Origin: CBDEGK01 sp965237855
GTDB lineage: Bacteria > Pseudomonadota > Gammaproteobacteria > Pseudomonadales > Halieaceae
Reading direction: 5' to 3'
Length of the DNA: 64,000 nucleotides
Assembly: GCA_965237855.1 (NCBI GenBank)
Contig: CBDEGK010000003.1
Location: forward strand, 620,001 to 684,000
The notes under the pieces: model-generated
The model's database searches: none
What the model was told of the DNA's origin: nothing
What the model saw: the letters and a program-made list of their open reading frames with translations, nothing else
Part shown: piece after piece, positions 1 through 8,598 of the stretch
Layout: the number at the start of each line of letters is the position of its first letter
How positions within the stretch are numbered: the stretch's first letter is position 1
Translations under genes and position numbers: made by a program

Positions 1-1103
1 GCTTTGTCGGTCATGTCGAGCCCGGCGACATGGTAGATGCGTTCGACCATGGCCACGTCATTGGCCATGAACGCCTTGAAGGGCACATCAATGGTTTGTT
101 CAGAGGGAATCAGGTCGCGATCGCGAACACAGGCGCGCAGCAAGTGTTCTATCCGATCAGACCAGTAGTCCAGCAAGCCGGGCAAATTGACTTCATGGCG
201 ATTCATACGCTGGCTGTAAGCCAGCATGGTGATCGCCGACTGGATGACTTCAACCGGGTCGCGGTGGGTAATGGCGATAGTCGCATCCGGGAACTCCTGG
301 AGCAGAACCGTCAACTGTTCCATGTGTTGCGGGCACTTCAGAACCCAGCGCTCGGGGCCGCGACGCCACTGCAGTATTTTTAGCAGTGTCTTCATGTATT
401 GGTAGTGCGGTGTCTGGTCTTCCTGGTAATAGTGGTCGCGCCAATTGGGGCAAGGGCTGAGCCATTCGTAGTTGTAAGAAGCGATATTGGGCCCCATCAG
501 CTCCAGTTCTTCGTGAATGTGCTCCGGGTTCATGGGGTGCATGGCGGCTAACAGAGGGGTGCTCATTTGCATGCCCTGCCACGCTTCCTCGGTGCGTTGC
601 CAACGCGGATCGGCAGCGTCGTCGCTCACCGCTTCGCCCGGCCGGGGAAGCGGCTCGTAAGATTCCCACAGGGGCAGCGAGCGGAAGCGGGTATCGGCGG
701 CCATCAAGTTGAGCAGGTGAGTGGTGCCGGAGCGTGGCAGACCGGCGACGATGAGAGGCTGGCGAATATCTATGTCGTGAATTTCCGGATGGCGCTTGAG
801 GGTGTCTTCCACTAGCAGCCGCGAGGTGGTGTGCTGCACCAGCTTGTTGAACAAGGACAGCCTGCCGATACCGCTGATGCCTGGATCGGCCCCCCACTCA
901 TCGGTCAGCAGGCCGAGTCGCTCAAGAAAGTTGTCGTCGCCAAAATCCGACAAGCCTACGGTCTCCCGCGCTTTGCCCAACACGGCATCGATACTGAGCT
1001 CAATTTGCAGGCCCTCTCCGTATTCCCGGGCTGCCCGCTGGATATCAGTTAGCTCGGGTTGGCCGAGGTCGGCGATAATTATGTCATTGGTGTCAGTGGT
1101 CAT
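1..1103 (-). CDS. Sulfotransferase family protein (3' end cut by window edge)
   Basis: Reading the minus strand from the ATG at 1103 gives about 367 residues without a stop before the window ends, so the C-terminus is missing. Around residues 120-130 it has AGLPRSGTTHLL, the 5'-phosphosulfate-binding loop of PAPS-dependent sulfotransferases, and near residue 280 HRDPVEVIQSA, matching the 3'-phosphate-binding motif (family Sulfotransfer_3). Such enzymes transfer sulfate from PAPS to a hydroxyl or amine; the acceptor cannot be told from sequence. There is no signal peptide, so it is probably cytosolic. It lies 61 bases downstream of the RND pump gene on the same strand, but a palindrome in that gap suggests its own promoter. 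Family call is firm, substrate unknown. Confidence 0.85.
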   Translation of the reverse strand, partial: MTTDTNDIIIADLGQPELTDIQRAAREYGEGLQIELSIDAVLGKARETVGLSDFGDDNFLERLGLLTDEWGADPGISGIGRLSLFNKLVQHTTSRLLVEDTLKRHPEIHDIDIRQPLIVAGLPRSGTTHLLNLMAADTRFRSLPLWESYEPLPRPGEAVSDDAADPRWQRTEEAWQGMQMSTPLLAAMHPMNPEHIHEELELMGPNIASYNYEWLSPCPNWRDHYYQEDQTPHYQYMKTLLKILQWRRGPERWVLKCPQHMEQLTVLLQEFPDATIAITHRDPVEVIQSAITMLAYSQRMNRHEVNLPGLLDYWSDRIEHLLRACVRDRDLIPSEQTIDVPFKAFMANDVAMVERIYHVAGLDMTDK

Positions 1104-1143
1104 AGGCGGAGAGATCGCTTCTTACTACAGGGGGACAACAAAA

Positions 1144-1159
1144 TAATACACTTGTATTA
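1144..1159. promoter_or_regulatory. Palindrome upstream of the sulfotransferase gene (candidate operator)
   Basis: TAATACA-CT-TGTATTA is a perfect 7-base inverted repeat with a 2-base centre in an AT-rich gap between the pump stop codon and the sulfotransferase start. Size and symmetry suit a dimeric repressor such as a TetR-family protein. Which regulator binds it is unknown; the TetR gene at 6076 is one candidate. Confidence 0.4.
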
Positions 1160-1164
1160 ATAAA

Positions 1165-4100
1165 TCAAGTTTCCCGCTCTCCCAGCGAGGATCTGCCAGA
1201 CCAGTTGGTGGTGACCGGTTCCGCCCCCCGCCCCCAGGTCAGCTTGCTATACAACACCGGTACGCAGATCAGGGTGAGAAAGGTCGATGTGGTGAGGCCG
1301 CCGATCACGACCACCGCCAGCGCCTTGAACATGGAGTTACCCAAGGCCAGGGGCATTAGACCGACGATACTGGTAATCGAGGTGAGCAGGATCGGCATGA
1401 ACCGGTTGACGCCAGCCCGCACGGCCGCCTCATCGGCGCCAATATCCGGATCCAGGCGCTGCAGCTGGTTGCCCTCGTCCACCAGCAGAATACTGTTGTT
1501 GACGACGATTCCCATCAAACTGGTTAAGCCGATAAATGCCAGGAATGACATCGGTTGGTTCCAGCCATACAGCAGCATGAAGGCGCCGATAAAACTCAGG
1601 GGAATGGCGGCGCATACCACCAACGGCTGTAACAGGGATTTAAACTGCAGGACAAATATGCCGATGATGGTCAGCCCGATGATACCGACGTACTTGCCGG
1701 CACTACTGAACTCTTGTGCGGTTTTGGCCAGTTGCCCCTCGTAGGACACCGTGTAGCCAGCCGGCAGCTCGATGGCATCGGTGACGGCGGTGATCTGGCG
1801 CGTTAATTCGTTGACGTCGACGCCCGGCTGGGCCTCTATGCCAATCTTGATGAGCGGGCGGAACTGTTTATGTTCAATGTCATATTCATCTTCGACGAAC
1901 GACACCTCGATGAGCTGGCTCAGGGGAATATGCTCACCGCTATTGGAGGTGACAAACAGCCGATCAAACACAGCCAAGGGCTCCTCAAAGCTGTTCTCAG
2001 CGCGCATGACGATATCGTAGTCTGAGCCCTCGCTGGTGCGCAGCTGGTCAATTTTCGAGCCGTGGGTGAGCAGTACCAACACCTGGTCGACCTGGCCACG
2101 ACTGACCCCAAGGGCATTGGCCACGCGTTCCTTAAAGCGGATGTCGAGGGCAAACCAGGGTGAGCGAGCCGGGTTGGAAAAGCTGCGTATTCCGTTAAGG
2201 CTGGCCGCCTGGATCGCATCCTGGGCGGCGCGGGCCAGCTCCCTCACGCCCTCAATGCGAGGGCCTGCGACCAGTATTTCCACATCCGCAGTGCCGGATT
2301 CGCCGCCGACCGCGAAGGGCGCGGCATTGACGGTTGCCTCCGCGGCGAACTGGTCCAGCGCCAGATTTACCCGGTCAGTCAGCTGCACCAGTTTGACGCT
2401 GTCACGAAATCCGACGGTGCAAAACAATTGTGCGTTGTGACGCCGCCGGTCGAGAAATTTGATGCCGGTATCAACAAATGGAAAGCCCTGGGTGACGATT
2501 GAGCTGCAGGACTCCACCTGATCGAAATTGCTGGTAATCTCACTAACGCGGTTGGTCAGTTGCTCGGTGTATTGTAGTGATCTGTCGGCAGGCGCCTCAA
2601 TTGACACGGTAAAGAAGGGTTCTTCGCTATCCGGGAATACGATAACCGGCAGTTGGGCGGCAACCCGACCGGTCAGCCACATCAGGAAGATCACCAACAG
2701 TAAGAGTACCCAGGGATGGGCAATGAACCAGCGCACCGAGGTCGCATAGTGTTGATCTCTGAAAGGGCGCAAGGCGTTCATGAAGCTGGGCGGCGGCGGC
2801 AGTCGCCAGAACTTGTTTTCCGTGCCAATCCGCGACAGCATCAGGCAGGAAAACACCACGGCAACCACCAGCGAAGCGCCCAGGCATAACCAGATGGTGG
2901 TTACCAGGCTACGCAGGAACAGCCCGGTCATTGAATCCATGAAGAACAACGGGGCAAATGCCAGAGCCGTGGTCAACGTCGAGGACAACAGAGGTGCAAG
3001 CACCGAACTGGTGCCGACGATGGCGGCTTCGCGGGCGTCTTTGCCGCCGTAGTGTTGCAGTTTATAGGTGTTCTCTGTCACCACGATGCCGTTATCAACG
3101 ATCAGGCCCAGGGCGATGATAAAACCCGCGAGAGAAACGCCTTGTAAGCCATAACTGGTCAGTGCCAGGCCGACCACAGACAGGCCCAGGGCCAGGGGTA
3201 ACATCATCGAAATCACGAAAGCTGAGCGATAGCCAACGGCGAACAACAGCACCACCGAGAGAATCATGATGCCCTGGATGATATTGCCGATCAGCTGACT
3301 CATCTTATAGGCGACGCCGGACTCCATCTCAAATAACCAGCTGATCTCATACCCGGATTTCAATAGCTCCTCGCGCCTGCCATCGAGAATGGCATCGAGT
3401 GATTGTTTTACCTCAAAGACATTGGCCTCACTGTTGAGCCGCATAGTCAGCCACACCGAGGGGCGGCCTTGTACCTGGGTTATGACGCTGTCGGGTTTGC
3501 CGCGTATGGAGATACTGGCGATATCGCCAAGCGCCAGGGCGCTGCCGCTGCGGCTGATGAGGATAGTATTGCGCAGGGCCGCCAGGTCCTGGTAGCCGCC
3601 GCTGAAAGGCAGCACGGCCACGTTCTTGTCACCAAAACGGAAATTCCCTGTGGGCAGGAAACGGTTATTGCCGCGGATGGCATCCCCCACCTGGTGTGCG
3701 TCGATGCCGTAGGCAGACATGCGCGAGATATCCAGGTCGATGCGCACCTCCTCTTCAGGCTCTATGAGCTCGACGTCCCGGATCGACTTTACCTGTCGCA
3801 ACTCACTTTTCAGGCTTTCGGCCACCAACGACATCTCCGCCTGGGTGGCGGTGTCGGATACAACCGCGAGGACAAAAGCCACCATGATATCGATGGGACT
3901 TTGCTTGATTACTATGACCTCGGTGTCCTCCGGCAGGTCGACTTTGAGGTTGTTAATCTTGGAATTGACGTCGGTATACTCGTCGTCGATATCGACCCCG
4001 AGCTGGTATTCCATGGTAATGCTGGCGACGCTATTACGAATTTTGGCATCGAATTTCTTGAGCCGGCGCGTGCTCTCGAGTTTTTCCTCGATTTCCGCCA

Positions 4101-4293
4101 CCACCCTTTGTTCGATTTCCCGTGCGGATGCTCCCGGCAGGGTTGCGGTAATCATCAGTGTCGGCAATTCGACGGTAGGATTTTGCTTGATGGTCAGCGT
4201 GGGCAATTTGAGCCAGGCAGTCATCACGATTATTGCCGCAAAAATCAGGGTGAAGGTGCGGTTGTCAACAACGAACCTGATAAACCGTTCCAT
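1165..4293 (-). CDS. RND-family efflux pump permease
   Basis: This 1,042-residue protein has the full RND permease layout: a first membrane helix at about residues 10-28, a large periplasmic loop, a central membrane block, a second periplasmic loop and a C-terminal membrane block. It would act as a proton-driven trimer in the inner membrane, moving hydrophobic compounds outwards. In the fourth-helix motif it has GLIVDNGIVVTEN near residue 400, so only the first of the two AcrB aspartates is kept, and the tenth-helix motif reads GIVVNNSILLVDE without the AcrB lysine. Both variants occur in other RND subfamilies, so this is not AcrB-like in detail. Its adaptor gene lies just upstream (9-base gap). 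No TolC-type gene is adjacent, so the pump probably uses one encoded elsewhere. Substrate unknown. Confidence 0.93.
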   Translation of the reverse strand: MERFIRFVVDNRTFTLIFAAIIVMTAWLKLPTLTIKQNPTVELPTLMITATLPGASAREIEQRVVAEIEEKLESTRRLKKFDAKIRNSVASITMEYQLGVDIDDEYTDVNSKINNLKVDLPEDTEVIVIKQSPIDIMVAFVLAVVSDTATQAEMSLVAESLKSELRQVKSIRDVELIEPEEEVRIDLDISRMSAYGIDAHQVGDAIRGNNRFLPTGNFRFGDKNVAVLPFSGGYQDLAALRNTILISRSGSALALGDIASISIRGKPDSVITQVQGRPSVWLTMRLNSEANVFEVKQSLDAILDGRREELLKSGYEISWLFEMESGVAYKMSQLIGNIIQGIMILSVVLLFAVGYRSAFVISMMLPLALGLSVVGLALTSYGLQGVSLAGFIIALGLIVDNGIVVTENTYKLQHYGGKDAREAAIVGTSSVLAPLLSSTLTTALAFAPLFFMDSMTGLFLRSLVTTIWLCLGASLVVAVVFSCLMLSRIGTENKFWRLPPPPSFMNALRPFRDQHYATSVRWFIAHPWVLLLLVIFLMWLTGRVAAQLPVIVFPDSEEPFFTVSIEAPADRSLQYTEQLTNRVSEITSNFDQVESCSSIVTQGFPFVDTGIKFLDRRRHNAQLFCTVGFRDSVKLVQLTDRVNLALDQFAAEATVNAAPFAVGGESGTADVEILVAGPRIEGVRELARAAQDAIQAASLNGIRSFSNPARSPWFALDIRFKERVANALGVSRGQVDQVLVLLTHGSKIDQLRTSEGSDYDIVMRAENSFEEPLAVFDRLFVTSNSGEHIPLSQLIEVSFVEDEYDIEHKQFRPLIKIGIEAQPGVDVNELTRQITAVTDAIELPAGYTVSYEGQLAKTAQEFSSAGKYVGIIGLTIIGIFVLQFKSLLQPLVVCAAIPLSFIGAFMLLYGWNQPMSFLAFIGLTSLMGIVVNNSILLVDEGNQLQRLDPDIGADEAAVRAGVNRFMPILLTSITSIVGLMPLALGNSMFKALAVVVIGGLTTSTFLTLICVPVLYSKLTWGRGAEPVTTNWSGRSSLGERET

Positions 4294-4302
4294 GGCGGTG
4301 CC

Positions 4303-5334
4303 CTACTCTACAATGCGGATATGGGTGCCATCGGCCAGCTTGCCCTGGCCGCGGGTCACGATTTGGGTGTAGGGTGCCAGGTTCTGGCGAATGGCTACCT
4401 TGTCCCCCTGGATTGCCTGTACCGTAATCTTTTTCTCGATCGCTGTGCCGCTATTCGCATCTGGTAAGTAAATCGTGCCCTGCGTGCCGCGCAGATTGAC
4501 GATGGCGTCGAAGGGGATGGTGGCGAAAGTCTCGCCAGAGACGCGGTAGAGATCGACTTCGGCGACCATCCCGGGCCTCAGGGCGTAGTTAGCGGTGGAG
4601 ATAGTGACCTCGGCGGTATAGAGCGCATCGCCGGGGTTGGCGACCCGCGCCAGCTTGGTGAGCTCGCCGTCGAAGCTAACGCCCGGGTAGGGGGCAAATC
4701 GGATAACCGCACTGGCACCCTCACCCAGGGCAAAAGCGTTGCGATCGGTGAGGTCCACCTTGGTAACCCACTCTTCGCTGTTTCTCTGGAAGGAAAAAAT
4801 GCCCTGGCCCGCGGTAATCGTGGTGCGCGAGTCTAGAAATTCCTTAAGAATCAGGCCGTCACTGGATGCTCGCAGATAGCATCGGTCCAGCTGCAGCTCG
4901 GCCTGCTCATGGGCGATGCGCACTTGTTCCAGTCTGGCGTCGGCGTCTTCTAGTTGTGAGCGCTGAATCGAACCCTTGGTGTGCAGGGTCCCCATGCGCT
5001 GATAGGCGCGCTGGGCCTGTTCCAGTTCCACCCGCTGGCGATCCAGGGCATCCTCAGCATCTTTGGTTTCCAGTTTGGCCAGAAGCTGGCCGACGCTGAC
5101 CTCAGCGCCCTCCTCCACGCTAAAGGCGGCAATACGCCCGCCAACCTTGAAAGAAAGCTCCTCAGTCTTTGGCGCCAGCGTGCCATAGGTGCTTACACGG
5201 CTGGTGGTGGGCAAATATTCAACCGCGGCAACCTTCACGGCGGCGGCAGAGTCAGGTCTCTCCACTTCGTTGGCTGAGGCCGATAAAGTGATAGTCAGTG
5301 CCAGCAACCCCCCCAATATGTATTGGTGGCCCAT
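4303..5334 (-). CDS. RND efflux periplasmic adaptor (membrane fusion protein)
   Basis: The 343-residue product starts with a hydrophobic export segment (ILGGLLALTITLSASA, residues 6-21), has a lipoyl-like half (KVGGRIAAFSVEEGAEVSVG), a helical hairpin with many Gln/Glu/Arg residues at about 95-155, the second lipoyl half and a beta-barrel region. This is the HlyD/AcrA adaptor fold that bridges an RND permease to an outer-membrane channel. The ATG at 5334 is preceded by a strong purine-rich GGGGGA ribosome site. It is the first gene of a two-gene pump operon with the permease 9 bases downstream. Confidence 0.92.
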   Translation of the reverse strand: MGHQYILGGLLALTITLSASANEVERPDSAAAVKVAAVEYLPTTSRVSTYGTLAPKTEELSFKVGGRIAAFSVEEGAEVSVGQLLAKLETKDAEDALDRQRVELEQAQRAYQRMGTLHTKGSIQRSQLEDADARLEQVRIAHEQAELQLDRCYLRASSDGLILKEFLDSRTTITAGQGIFSFQRNSEEWVTKVDLTDRNAFALGEGASAVIRFAPYPGVSFDGELTKLARVANPGDALYTAEVTISTANYALRPGMVAEVDLYRVSGETFATIPFDAIVNLRGTQGTIYLPDANSGTAIEKKITVQAIQGDKVAIRQNLAPYTQIVTRGQGKLADGTHIRIVE

Positions 5335-5426
5335 GGAATTCCCCCTTTCTTACTTGTTGTTTTTTCCCGGTCGCACAAAAACTAGTTGATGTCCCTGCTT
5401 CTTGCAAGCTCGCTGTTTGCGGCCGC

Positions 5427-5855
5427 CTAGCTGGACTTGAGGTGGGTCTCCAGCCAGTCCAGCATCATGTTGTAAGTACTTTCCAGCAGTGCCTGTGTGT
5501 CTGCCGCGCTCATGTTGTCGTTTACGGGTGTACAGCGGCAACTCCAATGCACCCGTGCATGACCAGATTCCCTTGCTTCCACCCGACAGCTGGACAGGTA
5601 ATCAGTTACCGGTAGCGGCATACCGCGAGGAATGCTGTAGCTGAAACTCATCGTCGCATCGTCGTGAGTCTCAAGCACCTCGTCGATGGGATCCATGCCA
5701 TCCATGAGGACGCGTCGGATCATGCCGATGCCCTCACCGACTATTTCATGTTTGGGCGGGCCGTCCATCCAGTTGATGTCGCCGTAATTGCCCAACACAT
5801 CCCATACTGCATCGACCGGGAAATCCAGATCCCGCACCAGAATGACTTCAACCAT
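5427..5855 (-). CDS. SRPBCC family small-ligand-binding protein
   Basis: A 142-residue protein beginning MVEVILVRDLDFPVDAVWDV, the pattern of the START/Bet v1-like (SRPBCC, polyketide cyclase/dehydrase) fold: an opening strand, 'ped-like' helix with V-W-x-V-L-G, then GxGxxRR in the first hairpin and a long C-terminal helix ending LESTYNMMLDWLETHLK. Members bind hydrophobic ligands or catalyse simple reactions on them; no function can be assigned here. It precedes the adaptor and pump genes on the same strand (gap of 92 bases) and is divergent from the TetR gene, so it may be the first gene of a TetR-controlled unit with the pump. Confidence 0.75.
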   Translation of the reverse strand: MVEVILVRDLDFPVDAVWDVLGNYGDINWMDGPPKHEIVGEGIGMIRRVLMDGMDPIDEVLETHDDATMSFSYSIPRGMPLPVTDYLSSCRVEARESGHARVHWSCRCTPVNDNMSAADTQALLESTYNMMLDWLETHLKSS

Positions 5856-5990
5856 GTTTTATTCCAACCAGTTATTTTCCGGAGCCAGTATAGACGACAC
5901 CTGCCAGCCGCCCGGTATTGCCTGGTGTACCGTTGCGCGGGATCTGGCGTATTACGCCCTGGGAAAGAACAATGACAGTTATTGGTATTA

Positions 5991-6010
5991 AAGTTATCAT
6001 ATTTTAACTT
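5991..6010. promoter_or_regulatory. Inverted repeat in the tetR / SRPBCC divergent promoter region
   Basis: AAGTTA-N8-TAACTT lies in the AT-rich 220-base gap between the two divergent start codons (5855 and 6076). This is where a TetR-type autoregulator usually binds to control itself and the divergent gene. Binding is inferred. Confidence 0.4.
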
Positions 6011-6059
6011 AATAGATGAATTACAATTAAAAAAATGATGAAATGTGTTTAGTAAAGTA

Positions 6060-6069
6060 ATCATATGAT
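6060..6069. promoter_or_regulatory. Short perfect palindrome just upstream of tetR start
   Basis: ATCATATGAT, a 10-base perfect palindrome, ends seven bases before the TetR start codon. Its position would let a bound protein block transcription or translation initiation. Palindromes this short are common in AT-rich DNA, so support is weak. Confidence 0.25.
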
Positions 6070-6075
6070 AATTAA

Positions 6076-6654
6076 ATGAAAATACTCAGCAAAGGCCAGC
6101 GGACCCGTGAGCGTATCATTCTGGCCTCACTACAGGCATTTGCAGAGTCTGGTTGCGATGGCGCCAGCCTGCGCCGCATCGCTCAGCAGGTGCAGCTCAC
6201 CGAGCCGGCCCTGTACCGACATTTCACCGACAAACAGCAGTTGTATCGCAGCGCGCTGCGCCATACTGCAACGACACTGGAGGATGGCCTGGTCGCCAGT
6301 GTTAGTGGTGCTGTCACACCGGCAGATCTGCTGGTGCTGGGTGACGACCTGCTGGCCCTGATGTCAGAGAATCCGTCGCTGCCAGCCATGACCCAACAAC
6401 TGTTGGCGACCGGCACCGACGAGTTGAGCACTGGTCTGTTTGGTGCCTGGTCGAGCCGCTGTCGCGAGCTGGGGCTGGAGGGCGGGGCCATCGGCAGCCT
6501 GATATTGCTCAACCTGTTGTCGCAGAGTAGTGGTTTTGTTCGTGCCAGGCGGGCCTTGCTGACCTTCTGGGGTGAAGCCCAATACAGCCAACTAATTGAA
6601 CCAGAGCAAAGGCAACAGCTGCGACGGTTGCTTCGCGGCTGGATGCTGCGATGA
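6076..6654 (+). CDS. TetR/AcrR family transcriptional regulator
   Basis: The 192-residue protein has the N-terminal helix-turn-helix of TetR repressors at about residues 10-55: R-E-R-I-I-L-A-S followed by ASLRRIAQQVQLTEPALYRHF and D-K-Q-Q-L. The rest is a helical ligand-binding domain that differs between members. No clear Shine-Dalgarno sequence precedes the ATG. It is divergent from the SRPBCC/adaptor/pump genes and 38 bases upstream of the P450, so it probably controls one or both sets in response to a hydrophobic ligand. Family certain, targets inferred. Confidence 0.9.
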   Translation: MKILSKGQRTRERIILASLQAFAESGCDGASLRRIAQQVQLTEPALYRHFTDKQQLYRSALRHTATTLEDGLVASVSGAVTPADLLVLGDDLLALMSENPSLPAMTQQLLATGTDELSTGLFGAWSSRCRELGLEGGAIGSLILLNLLSQSSGFVRARRALLTFWGEAQYSQLIEPEQRQQLRRLLRGWMLR

Positions 6655-6692
6655 ATCCTCGCTAGGCTGGAGGCAGCCTGTGGAGGAACAGC

Positions 6693-7865
6693 ATGCTAGC
6701 TTATGCTTTGCACATGGCGGATTGTGACTTTGGCCTGGACGAGGTGCCAGACCTTCACTCCCGTCTCGACGAGTTGCGGGCCACCGGACCGGTGGTGCGG
6801 GTCAAGTACCTCGGTGAGCCCGCGTGGATGATCAACGACTACGCCATCCTGCGGGAGGCATTCAGTGACGAGGAGCACTTCTCCTCGGAGTCCGCCTATC
6901 GTATTCACTCTGAACCCTCAATGGGGCGGACACTACAGACCATGTCTGGTGACTTACACCGGGTCAACCGCAGCCTGGTGTCACGACCGTTTTTCCCGGC
7001 CCGCATTCGCGAAATTATGGAATCGCTGCTGCAGCCGCTGGCGCAACAATTGCTCGAGCCCCTGCGTGCTGGAGAGGAGGTGGAATTTGTGCGCACCTTC
7101 TGCCAGCCCTACCCCTTCTCGGTCATCACGGCGATGCTGGGTTTGCCGATGGCAGCCAGCGACCAGTTCCTGCACTGGGCCGTTAAAATCATTGATTACC
7201 CCTGGGACCCGGAAGGTGCTGTGCGCGCTCGCAGCGAGTTTTCTGACTATCTGGCACCTATTGTTGCAGAGCGCCGCGACCAGCCCGGAGATGATATTTT
7301 GTCGCTGCTGGCAACCGCAGAAGTGGAGGGTGAGCAACTCGATGATGAGGCGATCTTCGCCTTTTGCCGTCTGTTGTTTCCCGCTGGCTCTGACACCACC
7401 TATAAAAACCTGGGCTCATTGATCTACGCGGTGCTGTCAACACCAGGCATGGTAGAGCGAGTGCTGGAGAGTGACGAGAGTTGTGCCGAGGTAGTGCAGG
7501 AAGGTTTGCGCTGGCAGCCTCCCACCGCGTTGTTGCCGCGCATGTGCAGTAAAAGTCGCGAGCTGGGTGGTGTAAGTATAGAGGCGGGTGAGTGGATTTT
7601 GTTCGGCATCACTGCCGCCAATAGCGACCCCAAGGTATTCGAGAACCCCCGCGAGTTTAACCCCGACCGGGACAACAAGAACCTGGCGTTCGGGCACGGG
7701 GAGCATTTCTGCCTTGGTTCACACCTGGCGAGACGTGAACTGGAGGTGGCGGTCAAAGCCGTATTCTCTCGTTTTCCGGGCATGCGGTTGATTGAGGGCC
7801 GGCCGGTGGAGATAATCTCTGGTGTCCTGCGCGGGCCCCGCGAACTGTGGCTGGTGCCCGGCTGA
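6693..7865 (+). CDS. Cytochrome P450
   Basis: A 390-residue soluble bacterial P450. Landmarks: I-helix oxygen-binding motif FPAGSDTTYKN at about residues 230-240, the K-helix E-x-x-R in QEGLRWQPP, and the haem-ligand loop FGHGEHFCLGSHLAR with the axial cysteine. It uses electrons from a ferredoxin partner, not encoded nearby, to hydroxylate a hydrophobic substrate. GGAGG sits six bases before the ATG, supporting this start. It follows tetR on the same strand, which suggests co-regulation with the adjacent efflux genes, possibly for turnover of a steroid-, terpene- or fatty-acid-like compound. The substrate is not deducible. Confidence 0.95.
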   Translation: MLAYALHMADCDFGLDEVPDLHSRLDELRATGPVVRVKYLGEPAWMINDYAILREAFSDEEHFSSESAYRIHSEPSMGRTLQTMSGDLHRVNRSLVSRPFFPARIREIMESLLQPLAQQLLEPLRAGEEVEFVRTFCQPYPFSVITAMLGLPMAASDQFLHWAVKIIDYPWDPEGAVRARSEFSDYLAPIVAERRDQPGDDILSLLATAEVEGEQLDDEAIFAFCRLLFPAGSDTTYKNLGSLIYAVLSTPGMVERVLESDESCAEVVQEGLRWQPPTALLPRMCSKSRELGGVSIEAGEWILFGITAANSDPKVFENPREFNPDRDNKNLAFGHGEHFCLGSHLARRELEVAVKAVFSRFPGMRLIEGRPVEIISGVLRGPRELWLVPG

Positions 7866-7947
7866 TAGACAATCTGGTTTACTAAATCTATTATGTTCGT
7901 AGCGCGCTGTCCTCGCCGCTGGCCCAGGGAGGATTACCCGGATCACC

Positions 7948-8598
7948 ATGAGCAATTTAAAAGCAAATATAGCAGCGCTCAAGCATGAAGTTGACCAGGA
8001 CATGCCTGAAGATACGCGCAAGCTGCTCGAGCGCTCAGTGCAGCGGGTTATCGAAAGCGGTATCGCGGAGTCAGCCTTGGCGGTGGATGATTATTTCCCC
8101 CAGTTTTCGTTGCCTAATGTGGTGGGAGACGCTATCAGTTCGGGGGAATTACTGGCCCAGGGACCACTGGTTGTCTGCTTCTTCCGCGGCGGTTGGTGCC
8201 CCTATTGCAACCTTGAACTGCGAGCCTACCAATCCATACTCAGGGAGATTCATGAGCTGGGAGCTGAATTTGTGGCGATCTCGCCCCAACTTCCCGATGA
8301 ATCCCTGACCATGGCAGCCAAGGCCAACCTCACCTTCGAGGTGTTGAATGACACGGGCAACAGTCTGTCAGAGCACATGGGCCTGATGCATGAATTGCCA
8401 CCTAGCCTGGTCGATACGTACCTCAGCATGGGTTATGACCTTGAGCGCATTAATGGAAATATGCGCTGGACCCTGCCGTTACCGGCGACCTATGTTCTCG
8501 ATCGGGATCACCGCATACACATGGCATTTATCAACCCGGATTACAGAGTGCGTTTCGAGCCCGACCAGGTACTGGTTGCGCTGCGAGAGCTGGATTAG
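7948..8598 (+). CDS. Peroxiredoxin-like (AhpC/TSA fold) protein
   Basis: The 216-residue protein has a thioredoxin fold at about residues 55-200 with FFRGGWCPYCNLELRAYQ, a CxxC redox motif in the place of the peroxidatic cysteine of AhpC/TSA proteins. The N-terminal 50 residues are helical and resemble the longer peroxiredoxin-like family that pairs with thiol stress responses. It would act in the cytoplasm in thiol-disulfide or peroxide chemistry. An AGGGAGGA element lies 14 bases before the ATG, rather far. It converges with the symporter gene, the stop codons overlapping by four bases. Confidence 0.82.
   Translation: MSNLKANIAALKHEVDQDMPEDTRKLLERSVQRVIESGIAESALAVDDYFPQFSLPNVVGDAISSGELLAQGPLVVCFFRGGWCPYCNLELRAYQSILREIHELGAEFVAISPQLPDESLTMAAKANLTFEVLNDTGNSLSEHMGLMHELPPSLVDTYLSMGYDLERINGNMRWTLPLPATYVLDRDHRIHMAFINPDYRVRFEPDQVLVALRELD

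Noticed and set aside
46..897. Small open frames overlapping the sulfotransferase region
   Set aside because: They run in other frames than the one carrying the PAPS-binding motifs and have Arg/His/Ala-rich products without domains.
3403..4467. 354-codon plus-strand open frame
   Set aside because: It is antisense to the RND pump and adaptor, whose motifs are unmistakable; the product resembles nothing and has no ribosome site.
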